Counted from the first letter of the stretch, positions 1-5,211 are shown. The stretch: 5,211 nucleotides of DNA from Gemmatimonadota bacterium (GCA_004357415.1 SMVY01000039.1:1-5211); one strand, 5' to 3'. Translations and numbers: made by a program. Notes: generated from the sequence alone by a model not told the origin.

Positions 1-13
1 CCTGCGCACTCCC

Positions 14-421
14 TCACTTCGGCGTGATGGCGGGGAACGAATCCTCGGTGTCACCCTTGGGCGCATCCGTGCTGCGCGTCAGCAGCCGTTCGGTGAAGTC
101 CATGCGCTCCTGCATTTCCACCATGTCGGCCCGCAAGGCATCGAGTTCGTCCATCACCTCCTCGGCCAGGAGATGATCCCGGCCGACACCTTCGGGCCCC
201 CACTCCGTCACGGCGTAGCCGTCGGCGTCCCGAAAGGCACCGCTCGCGACAATGATGACGTCGTAGATATACCAGATGCCCGCGCCGCCGCCGGTCACCA
301 GCATCAGCAGTCCCGTTCCCACCTTGCCGACGTAGAAGCGGTGGACGCCGAATACGCCCAGGGTGGCGGCGAGCGCCGTGGCGATCCCGCGTGATTTGTT
401 GGAGGGGGGTTTGCGGGGCAT
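14..421 (-). CDS. TM2-domain membrane protein with PspB-like helical C-terminal tail
   Basis: This is a 135-residue inner-membrane protein of unknown function. Residues 10-62 form a TM2 domain. The first hydrophobic helix (about 12-26) runs into the family signature GVFGVHRFYVGK (22-33), and a second helix (about 34-60) carries the W50-x3-D54 motif typical of the family. The helices are followed by an acidic segment and a predicted amphipathic coiled-coil helix (about 84-115, containing EMQERMDFTERLL). That helix resembles the tail of phage-shock PspB-type proteins; this is a resemblance by eye, not a proven homology. The ATG at 421 is chosen because AAGGA lies 5 bases upstream on the coding strand (427-431) and because the basic N-terminus MPRKPPSNKSRG fits a TM2 protein. 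An in-frame start 12 codons further upstream has no such support. The gene is divergent from the kinase gene. Its stop (14-16) is close to the window edge, so its downstream neighbour is unknown. Confidence 0.88.
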   Translation of the reverse strand: MPRKPPSNKSRGIATALAATLGVFGVHRFYVGKVGTGLLMLVTGGGAGIWYIYDVIIVASGAFRDADGYAVTEWGPEGVGRDHLLAEEVMDELDALRADMVEMQERMDFTERLLTRSTDAPKGDTEDSFPAITPK

Positions 422-426
422 GGGGG

Positions 427-431
427 TCCTT
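427..431 (-). promoter_or_regulatory. Ribosome binding site of the TM2 gene
   Basis: AAGGA on the minus strand lies 5 bases before the ATG at 421. It decides the start codon against the upstream in-frame alternative at 457. Confidence 0.65.
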
Positions 432-460
432 GACTGGGTTGGGGGTGGACATCCCAAGAT

Positions 461-535
461 GGGTGGTAGGGCGGCAGGGCGGTAGGGTGGACAGGCGGTC
501 GGGCGGTCAGGCGGGCGGACTGGTCAGGCGGGCGG
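461..535 (+). repeat. G-rich short tandem array, about 8-bp unit GGGCGGTA
   Basis: Degenerate head-to-tail units read GGGTGGTA (461-468), GGGCGGCA (469-476), GGGCGGTA (477-484), GGGTGGACA (485-493), GGCGGTC (494-500) and GGGCGGTCA (501-509), followed by longer variants to 535. GGG runs start at 461, 469, 477 and 485, separated by loops of exactly 5 bases, so the plus strand fits the G3-N1-7 quadruplex pattern. The array starts 40 bases upstream of the TM2 start codon, with the G-rich strand as the template strand of that gene. Similar arrays lie at 3340-3387 and 5178-5209. Confidence 0.75.
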
Positions 536-647
536 CCTGTGGGGATGGGAACGCCACTTGCAACCCTTCGCACGTCCGAGGGGGCTGTAGTGAGGGCTGG
601 GTAGGCTTTGATCTCATGTCATACCTGAGGTGGGCCTCGTAACACCC

Positions 648-677
648 TTGTCATTAAACCTTTACGCGCAGTTAGCT
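648..677 (+). promoter_or_regulatory. Weak candidate promoter of the kinase gene
   Basis: TTGTCA (648-653) matches four of six bases of a sigma-70 -35 box. With an 18-base spacer it faces TTAGCT (672-677), a poor -10 match. Transcription would begin near 684 and give a leader of about 30 bases to the ATG at 715. It is the best candidate in the gap but the match is weak, and other sigma factors are possible. Confidence 0.25.
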
Positions 678-714
678 GGCGCCAGGAAGCGTGCTGGTCG
701 AGGTGCGATGGTCG

Positions 715-3324
715 ATGGCTGGTCCAACTGAAGAGACACTCGATGGGGCACGTTGCAATGCCTGCAATGAATCGGTACGTGCCGGTGAGCCGTTCTGTAG
801 CAAGTGCGGCGAGCCGGTGTCGTGCCGCAACTGCGGGCAGGTGCTTCAGCTGGGGGACCGGTTCTGCCCCTTGTGCGGGGTGTCCAAGACCACGTCATTC
901 GTGGCTGGGGACGGTGGGGCCACTGAGATCTCCTCACCCTGGGATCTGATCCTGGCCAAGCTTCGGCGGGCCACCATCGGTGAGTTCGACATCAAGGGCG
1001 AAATCGGCCGCGGCGGGATGGCGGCGGTGTACCTGGCCCACGAGGTGGCGCTCGACCGCAAGGTGGCGATCAAGGTCATGTCCCCTTCCCTGCTCATGGG
1101 CCAGGGGATGGCGCAGCGCTTCCGCCAGGAGGCGGTGACGGTCGCCAACCTCAACCACCAGCACATCATCACCATCCACGCCGTGCGCCAATTCGAGGAC
1201 CTGCAGTACTTCGTGATGCAGTTCGTCGAGGGCTGCTCCATCGAGACCATCATCAAGGAGGGCGGTCCACTGCCGATTCCGGCGGCGCGAGCGCTGCTGT
1301 ACCATGTCGGCAGCGGCCTGGCGCACGCCCACGCGCAGGGGGTGATCCACCGCGACGTCAAACCGGGCAACATCCTGGTAGGCCGCACCGGCCAGGCGTT
1401 GGTTACCGACTTCGGCATCGCCAAGGTGTTGGAATCGCCCAGCAACACCCAAACCGGCATGGTCGTGGGTACGCCGGCGTACATGAGCCCCGAGCAGTGT
1501 CAGACCGGCCAGGTCACTTGGCGTTCGGATCAGTACTCCCTCGGCATCGTGGCCTACGAGATGGTTGCGGGAGCGACCCCGTTCGACGGCACCACGCTGA
1601 GCGTGGTGCACGCCCAGGTGCACGATCCCGTGCCACCGCTGATGGAACGGCGGGCCGACTGCCCCAGCGAATTGGCCCAGGCCATCCACCGCATGTTGGC
1701 CAAGGATCCCGGCGAGCGGTTCCCCTCGCTGAATGAGGCGCTCCAGGCCTTAGGCGCCATGCCGCTGTTGCCGGGCGACGCCACCTTCCAGCAAATCGCC
1801 GAGCTGGTCGGTACTCATCAGTCTCAGGCCAGCATGCCGACGACGCCGGTCAGCCCGCAGATGCGGCGCACACTCGATGGCGTCGCCACCGTGGTGTCCT
1901 CCGAACGGGCCGCCGAGGCCCCGACGACTCCGATTCCCCCGCCGCTCGATGACTCCGCCGCTACCCGACCGGTGGCTAAGCCTGGTCCCACGATCACCAC
2001 ATCTCCAGTTACCCGGCGAGCCCGACGCTGGCCCTGGGCAGCCCTGCTGGCCGTGATCGCCGGGGGATCCGGCGCCGCCTGGTACGCCCGTCAACGCATG
2101 CCGGCGCCCCAGCCGCCATCCGTTGCCGGCTTGAGGTTGCTACCCACGGCGACCACCCTGACGGTGGGCGATAGCGCAGTGCTATCGGCAGCCGCTCTCG
2201 ACGGCGCCGGTGCCACCATGAGGGGCCAAGACATCGAGTGGCGCAGCCGCGATTCGGCCATCGCTACCATCAACGATCGGGGGGAGCTGGTGGCCGCCGG
2301 CATCGGCGTGACGTTCGTCATCGCCGGCGCGGGCTCACACACGGACTCGAGCCGCGTGACCGTTACCGCCGGGGCAGGAGCAGTAGCATCCAATACCGTC
2401 ACTCCGCCGAGTCAATCCAGCCGCCCGAGGGGGACCCCCAACCGCAAGGCGCTCGTGGCGCGGGTCGCCGTCTCTCCGGCGCGCATCACCCTGGCACCGG
2501 ACAGTTCCGCAACGTTGCGGATTCGGGCTGAAGACGCCGGCGGCCGCCGGCTGAGCGACCGGACCGCCCGGTGGACCTCGGCGAACAGTTCGATCGCCAC
2601 GATTACCGCGGACGGACGGGTCACCGCCGTCGCCGCGGGCACGACGACGATCCGCGTTTCGGTCGACAGCAAGACCGCGTCCGTGCCGGTAACGGTGAGC
2701 GCCCAACCACCGGTCTTGGCCGATCTCGCCATCGGCGACTATCCGGCGATCATGGTGGCGGGAACCCGACACGACCTGACGGCCGTGCTTACCGATCAGC
2801 GAGGACAACCGATGGGTGGCGACGTGTCGTGGGAGACCAGCGACGCGGCAGTTGTAGGGATCGATACCGCCGGACAATCCATCGCGGTAGCTCCTGGTAC
2901 CGCTTGGGTGGTGGCAATGGCCGCGGGACTCAGGGACAGTGTATCGGTCCAGGTGGCTGTTCCCACGGAAGATCAGATCCGCGCCGGTGTGCAGGACTTC
3001 CTGGCCGCACTCAGCAGCAGGGACGCCGATCGAGTAGAGCCCGTGCTACTGACGGGTGACGAAGGTCAACGGAAGTTGGCGGCCAAGTTGTTGGACAAGC
3101 TGCGGGGCGGTCAGTGGGATCTTCAGACCGACACACGCCCCAGGGAGTATGCCACTCGCGTCGGGGACGACCGGGCCGAAGCCCTATTCACCACCGAGCT
3201 GGCGTGGAAGGGTGCCTTTGGGGGGAGGAAGCGTGAGGACGTGGCTTTCGTGGCGGTGTTTGCTCGGGTCGAGGGGGAGTGGCGGCTTGTGGAGGTGCGG
3301 TTGGAGGGGGACACGAAACTTTGA
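715..3324 (+). CDS. Receptor Ser/Thr protein kinase: double zinc ribbon, PknB-type kinase, TM helix, three BIG2-like Ig domains, NTF2-like domain
   Basis: This 869-residue (from ATG 715) membrane-anchored Hanks-type kinase phosphorylates Ser/Thr on target proteins using ATP. Two tandem zinc ribbons come first, each CxxC-x10-CxxC (C14, C17, C28, C31 and C37, C40, C51, C54). The kinase domain (about 92-347) has all key residues: P-loop GRGGMAAV (98-105), Lys120 in VAIK, Glu139, HRDVKPGN (212-219, catalytic D214), DFG (232-234) and GTPAYMSPE (252-260). Activation-loop TQT (Thr245, Thr247) matches the pair autophosphorylated in mycobacterial PknB. A Pro/Thr-rich linker (372-432) precedes TRRARR and one TM helix (439-457), so by the positive-inside rule the C-terminal half is exported. 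Three BIG2-like Ig domains follow (about 471-550, 580-662, 668-748), each with a W-x-(S/T)-type strand (W509, W620, W706). The end (749-869) resembles NTF2/SnoaL-like domains. A GTG at 691 (8 residues longer, AGGAAG at 684-689 too close) is an alternative start; CGAGG before 715 supports the ATG modestly. The kinase call is certain; the ligand and substrates are unknown. Confidence 0.95.
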   Translation: MAGPTEETLDGARCNACNESVRAGEPFCSKCGEPVSCRNCGQVLQLGDRFCPLCGVSKTTSFVAGDGGATEISSPWDLILAKLRRATIGEFDIKGEIGRGGMAAVYLAHEVALDRKVAIKVMSPSLLMGQGMAQRFRQEAVTVANLNHQHIITIHAVRQFEDLQYFVMQFVEGCSIETIIKEGGPLPIPAARALLYHVGSGLAHAHAQGVIHRDVKPGNILVGRTGQALVTDFGIAKVLESPSNTQTGMVVGTPAYMSPEQCQTGQVTWRSDQYSLGIVAYEMVAGATPFDGTTLSVVHAQVHDPVPPLMERRADCPSELAQAIHRMLAKDPGERFPSLNEALQALGAMPLLPGDATFQQIAELVGTHQSQASMPTTPVSPQMRRTLDGVATVVSSERAAEAPTTPIPPPLDDSAATRPVAKPGPTITTSPVTRRARRWPWAALLAVIAGGSGAAWYARQRMPAPQPPSVAGLRLLPTATTLTVGDSAVLSAAALDGAGATMRGQDIEWRSRDSAIATINDRGELVAAGIGVTFVIAGAGSHTDSSRVTVTAGAGAVASNTVTPPSQSSRPRGTPNRKALVARVAVSPARITLAPDSSATLRIRAEDAGGRRLSDRTARWTSANSSIATITADGRVTAVAAGTTTIRVSVDSKTASVPVTVSAQPPVLADLAIGDYPAIMVAGTRHDLTAVLTDQRGQPMGGDVSWETSDAAVVGIDTAGQSIAVAPGTAWVVAMAAGLRDSVSVQVAVPTEDQIRAGVQDFLAALSSRDADRVEPVLLTGDEGQRKLAAKLLDKLRGGQWDLQTDTRPREYATRVGDDRAEALFTTELAWKGAFGGRKREDVAFVAVFARVEGEWRLVEVRLEGDTKL

Positions 3325-3339
3325 CGGGTAGATGAAAGC

Positions 3340-3387
3340 GGGGGTAGCGAGGGCGGTAGAGGCGGTAAGGGCGGTAAGGGGGGTAAG
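3340..3387 (+). repeat. G-rich tandem array, 9-bp unit GGCGGTAAG
   Basis: Four contiguous 9-mers are visible: GGCGGTAGA (3352-3360), GGCGGTAAG (3361-3369), GGCGGTAAG (3370-3378) and GGGGGTAAG (3379-3387). A degenerate beginning, GGGGGTAGCGA, lies at 3340-3350. The unit core GGCGGTA is shared with the 461-535 array. It lies 15 bases after the kinase stop codon and directly against the terminator hairpin. An open frame across it would translate to an artificial low-complexity peptide, so I treat it as non-coding. Confidence 0.8.
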
Positions 3388-3388
3388 A

Positions 3389-3425
3389 AAAAAGCCAGAG
3401 CTGCCTTTGGCAACTCCGGTTCTTT
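3389..3425. terminator. Bidirectional intrinsic terminator between convergent genes
   Basis: An imperfect stem pairs 3394-3405 with 3409-3420 around the loop TTT. It has eleven pairs or wobbles broken by two mismatches (TGCC/GGCA, GAG/CTC, GCC/GGT). It extends through the flanking A run (3388-3393) against TTCTTT (3420-3425). Read on the minus strand, the stem is followed by TTTTTTCTTAC, a good U-tract for ending the beta-barrel transcript. On the plus strand the tail TTCTTTCCTT is weaker but usable for the kinase transcript. Its position between two converging stop codons fits this role. Confidence 0.75.
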
Positions 3426-3430
3426 CCTTC

Positions 3431-3458
3431 AGCTCACTGCTCAAAGCTCACAGCTCAC
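3431..3458. repeat. Four-copy 7-bp tandem repeat, unit AGCTCAC
   Basis: Four perfectly phased 7-mers read AGCTCAC (3431-3437), TGCTCAA (3438-3444), AGCTCAC (3445-3451) and AGCTCAC (3452-3458). Three are identical and one differs at two positions. On the minus strand the unit is GTGAGCT. The array lies in the short space between the beta-barrel stop codon (3464-3466) and the terminator hairpin, so it would be in the 3' untranslated part of that transcript. No function is known to me. Confidence 0.75.
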
Positions 3459-3463
3459 GGCTC

Positions 3464-4105
3464 CTACAGGCCGAGCGCCAGGCCCATCCTTACGGCCAGG
3501 TTCTGACCGCTCGAGGTACTGGCCCGGTCGCGTTCTTGGCCGTCGATCTCGACCACGAAATCTCCGAAGTTCGAGAAGCCGTAGGTGGCGCCGACGTCCA
3601 AGTTGACGCGGCCACCTAGGCGGAACAGCAGGCCGCCCCCGCCGTTGAAGTTGATCCCGTCGGCCGAAGCCTTCAGGGTCGCCGGCTCCCCGGCGGTGCT
3701 GAACTGGGCCGTGGTTGTCTGGCGCAGGAAACTCACCCGGCCGGAGAGGTACGGGGCAACGGTGTTGCTTCCCACCAGGATCACGTAGCGCGGCTCGACG
3801 AAGAATCCGTTGAGCGTGGTATTGGGATCGTCGAGGACGTTGGGCTCGCTGTCCAACAGGTTCTGCTTGTGGGTGGTCCACTGGAATCCGGCGCCGAGGG
3901 AGAACAGGCTCGGTGTCCAGCGAGCCTGGATCTCGAAGCCGGCTCCCGGATCCACGTTCTTGAAGATCGGGTTGTCGCCGAACAGCGTCGACGAAAACAG
4001 CGACGCCTGGAGCGACCACTTCTGGGCCGACTGGGCCACCGCCGGCTGGGCTGCGAATCCGGCCGCGACGATCGCGGCTATCAGGGCGCGTTTGGCATAC
4101 GACAT
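3464..4105 (-). CDS. Secreted outer-membrane beta-barrel protein
   Basis: This 213-residue precursor is predicted to sit in the outer membrane as a small beta-barrel; its transport or structural role is unknown. The N-terminus MSYAKRALIAAIVAAGFAAQPAVAQ is a clear Sec signal peptide: basic start, hydrophobic core at 7-18 and an AVA-Q cleavage site after residue 24. The mature chain of about 189 residues alternates polar and hydrophobic/aromatic residues in strand-length pieces, for example SLQASLFSS (31-39), FEIQARW (57-63), LGAGFQW (70-76), FVEPRYVIL (102-110), LSGRVSFL (120-127), GGGLLFRL (156-163) and VNLDVGATYGF (167-177). It ends in NLAVRMGLALGL, a final strand with terminal Leu rather than the classical Phe. 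The size suits about eight strands, as in OmpA/OmpW-like barrels. ATG 4105 is chosen because the signal peptide begins there and a GGGGG stretch lies about 7 bases upstream; an open extension to 4288 overlaps the upstream gene and looks non-coding. It lies 58 bases after the DUF1835 gene on the same strand. Confidence 0.85.
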   Translation of the reverse strand: MSYAKRALIAAIVAAGFAAQPAVAQSAQKWSLQASLFSSTLFGDNPIFKNVDPGAGFEIQARWTPSLFSLGAGFQWTTHKQNLLDSEPNVLDDPNTTLNGFFVEPRYVILVGSNTVAPYLSGRVSFLRQTTTAQFSTAGEPATLKASADGINFNGGGGLLFRLGGRVNLDVGATYGFSNFGDFVVEIDGQERDRASTSSGQNLAVRMGLALGL

Positions 4106-4116
4106 GGTGGTACCCC

Positions 4117-4129
4117 CAACACGGTGTTG
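4117..4129. promoter_or_regulatory. Perfect 6-bp inverted repeat before the beta-barrel gene
   Basis: CAACAC-G-GTGTTG is a perfect dyad with a one-base centre. It ends 12 bases upstream of the start codon and touches the G-rich stretch that serves as the presumed ribosome binding site. It could be a small operator or a 5-bp hairpin with a 3-base loop in the mRNA. A 13-base dyad can occur by chance, so this is only a candidate. Confidence 0.3.
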
Positions 4130-4163
4130 CACATGGCTGGCCCGGCCCGAATGGCCGAGCGAG

Positions 4164-5129
4164 CTATGAGGAGAGCAACTGTCGTGCCTCGGGGTCCCAA
4201 CGCCACATCGATGGACCCAGGTGTATTCCTCCCAACCACTTATCGAGCGGGTGCAGGGACAGCCAGTCCACTTTTCCGGCCAGGACATCCCTCCCGGCCG
4301 TGGTGAAATCCAAGGGCTGACTGAGGAAGCCGGGCCCCGGCGTGGGTCCGTCGGGGAGACGGAATTCCCCTTCGGCGGCCAGGAGCGGGGCGGTGCCCAG
4401 GATCAGCCCTGTCAGGGTGTACCAGAACGAGGCATCGCCCATGAAGGCAGCCTCTTCCATCTCTTGGCTGGCCCGGAACACCGCGCCGGGGGTGGCGTGG
4501 CCCTGCTCCACCGCCGTCAGGATCTGGCGCTCCGAGCGAGACAGGCCGTCGGCGGGCCCGGGGAACTCCTCGAGGTGCCGCTCGACCGAGTCGGCCAAGA
4601 ACGGCAAGGCGGCGGTGTCGCTGTCGAGGAGGTCGGCCCAGGGTTCGGGAGTCGGTTGGGTGAACGCGTCCCAGGCTTCCCGGCCCAGGCTGATCTGGGC
4701 GTCGTCCAAGGGCGCCCGGTCCTCGAACCACTGGTCGAGGAGATCCACCGAGGTGTGGGTCACGAAGGCGTCGCGGCACACCAGGCTCAAAATGGTATCC
4801 TCCGGTGGTTCCGTCGCCAGATACGAGAGGATTTGCAGCAACTGAAGTTGATCGTAGAGATCGTGCTCGAACCACAGGACCAGTTCGTCGTGGTGCCGGG
4901 CGCTCGCCAGTTTCTTGTCCCGCAGCCTGAAATCCTCCCGGACCCTGTCGGGGGGACCCCAGCCCCGGCCGGCAATGAACTCCGCCCGGACGTCCGACTC
5001 CGCTTCGAGAGATTCGGTGGTGGGCACGGGGCCTTCGTGAAGCACGTCGCGCCAGGGGAAGATGTGGCCGGGAATGCCGGCTTTTTTCAGGGCTGACACG
5101 GCGGAGTCGCCGTTGGTGACGATGAGCAT
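4164..5129 (-). CDS. DUF1835-family protein of unknown function
   Basis: This is a 321-residue soluble, probably cytoplasmic protein with no signal peptide or membrane helix. The N-terminal part matches what I know of DUF1835: MLIVTNGDSAVSALKKAG at the start, then FPWRDVLHEGPVP (24-36), and the acidic/aromatic motif LVLWFEHDLYDQLQLLQIL (83-101). The clustered polar residues N6, D8, W26, D28, H31, E32, E88, H89 and D90 look like a binding or catalytic pocket; this is inference. The C-terminal half (about 195-310) includes a helical segment with LSRSERQILTAVEQG (196-210), winged-helix-like in style, and ends with KWLGGIHL and WRWD (297-312), which recur at the end of such proteins. The ATG at 5129 is chosen because the family begins at MLIVTNGDS; a TTG at 5171 would add 14 unconserved residues. 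No Shine-Dalgarno sequence precedes either start. The same orientation and 58-base gap suggest co-transcription with the beta-barrel gene. The function is not established. Confidence 0.85.
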   Translation of the reverse strand: MLIVTNGDSAVSALKKAGIPGHIFPWRDVLHEGPVPTTESLEAESDVRAEFIAGRGWGPPDRVREDFRLRDKKLASARHHDELVLWFEHDLYDQLQLLQILSYLATEPPEDTILSLVCRDAFVTHTSVDLLDQWFEDRAPLDDAQISLGREAWDAFTQPTPEPWADLLDSDTAALPFLADSVERHLEEFPGPADGLSRSERQILTAVEQGHATPGAVFRASQEMEEAAFMGDASFWYTLTGLILGTAPLLAAEGEFRLPDGPTPGPGFLSQPLDFTTAGRDVLAGKVDWLSLHPLDKWLGGIHLGPSMWRWDPEARQLLSS

Positions 5130-5170
5130 GAGGTGAGAGGTAACCGGGGAGGGGCGAGAGGGCCAGCGCA

Positions 5171-5176
5171 ACTATA
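5171..5176 (-). promoter_or_regulatory. Candidate -10 element of the DUF1835 gene
   Basis: On the minus strand TATAGT matches five of six bases of TATAAT and lies 41 bases before the ATG at 5129, which predicts a leader of roughly 35 bases. No -35 box is visible at 16-18 bases spacing; that place is taken by the G-rich array. The surroundings are otherwise very GC-rich, so the AT-rich hexamer stands out. Confidence 0.35.
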
Positions 5177-5177
5177 A

Positions 5178-5209
5178 GGGGACTAGGAGGGTTGAGAGGG
5201 CTAAGAGGG
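5178..5209 (+). repeat. G-rich array, about 9-bp unit GGGCTAAGA, quadruplex-compatible
   Basis: The units are GGGGACTAGGA (5178-5188), GGGTTGAGA (5189-5197), GGGCTAAGA (5198-5206) and GGGAA at the window end. GGG runs are separated by 7, 6 and 6 bases, so the plus strand fits a canonical G-quadruplex pattern. The array may continue past the window. It starts 49 bases upstream of the DUF1835 start codon, with the G-rich strand as template for that gene, the same arrangement as the 461-535 array has to the TM2 gene. Confidence 0.65.
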
Positions 5210-5211
5210 AA

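Larger units (their letters stand above)
422..714. other. Divergent intergenic region with G-rich array and putative promoters
   Basis: This gap separates the divergent TM2 and kinase genes. Positions 461-535 are an array of G-rich 8-bp repeats. The stretch 541-640 shows no convincing gene or RNA. From 641 onward the base composition becomes more AT-rich (TTGTCATTAAACCTTTA, 648-664), as expected near a promoter. Short open frames cross the gap but have repetitive Gly/Arg-rich translations and no plausible ribosome binding site, so I do not call them genes. Confidence 0.7.

Noticed and set aside
461..535. CRISPR array or origin iterons
   Set aside because: Units are only 8-9 bp, have no unique spacers, and are not accompanied by cas genes, DnaA boxes or replication genes.
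558..591. TTGCAA (558-563) with TGTAGT (586-591) as a kinase promoter
   Set aside because: The spacing is 22 bases, too long for a sigma-70 promoter.
846..1689. Long open frames on the minus strand inside the kinase gene
   Set aside because: They lie opposite the intact kinase domain, have low-complexity Arg/His/Gly-rich translations and no recognisable domain; they are a product of high GC content.
3215..3324. G-rich codon use at the end of the kinase gene as a sign of frameshift or foreign DNA
   Set aside because: The reading frame is uninterrupted and the translation ends in a plausible NTF2-like final strand (EGEWRLVEVRLEG).
3332..3619. Plus-strand open frame starting with an Ala/Val/Arg repeat
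   Set aside because: It runs across the 9-bp array, the terminator hairpin and the 7-bp array into the antisense of the beta-barrel gene; the repetitive start simply reflects the 9-bp repeat.
4106..4288. N-terminal extension of the beta-barrel protein to a start at 4288
   Set aside because: It overlaps the DUF1835 coding region, looks non-coding (many Cys, His and Trp) and would bury an obvious signal peptide that begins at 4105.
4221..5096. Long plus-strand open frame opposite the DUF1835 gene
   Set aside because: The minus-strand frame carries recognisable DUF1835 motifs; the plus-strand product has no domain signature.

Overview
The window is GC-rich bacterial chromosomal DNA with four protein-coding genes and no RNA gene, CRISPR array or transposase that I can see. 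The gene content suggests an environmental, diderm bacterium: a beta-barrel protein with a signal peptide, a transmembrane Ser/Thr kinase with an exported Ig-like (BIG2) region, a TM2 protein and a DUF1835 protein. My best guess is Gemmatimonadota or a close relative. This rests on the kinase architecture and on the short G-rich intergenic repeats, not on any marker gene, so it is tentative.

Layout. Positions 14-421 (minus) encode a 135-residue TM2-domain membrane protein with a helical, PspB-like tail. A gene-free, divergent 293-base gap (422-714) follows. It holds an array of about 8-bp G-rich repeats and weak promoter-like elements. Positions 715-3324 (plus) encode a large receptor kinase: double zinc ribbon, PknB-type kinase domain, one membrane helix, three BIG2-like Ig domains and an NTF2-like C-terminal domain. 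The convergent gap 3325-3463 is made of three structures side by side: a 9-bp G-rich array, a hairpin that looks like a bidirectional terminator, and a 7-bp AGCTCAC-type tandem array. Positions 3464-4105 (minus) encode a secreted outer-membrane beta-barrel protein. Positions 4164-5129 (minus) encode a DUF1835-family protein lying 58 bases upstream of the barrel gene and possibly co-transcribed with it. A third G-rich array (5178-5209) lies just upstream of the DUF1835 gene.

How they may work together. The kinase probably senses something in the periplasm or envelope and signals to the cytoplasm. The TM2/PspB-like protein and the beta-barrel are also envelope proteins, so an envelope theme runs through the window, but nothing in the sequence proves a functional link. 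No defence system or clearly new gene system is visible. The most unusual material is the non-coding repeat structure between the genes and the multi-domain make-up of the kinase.
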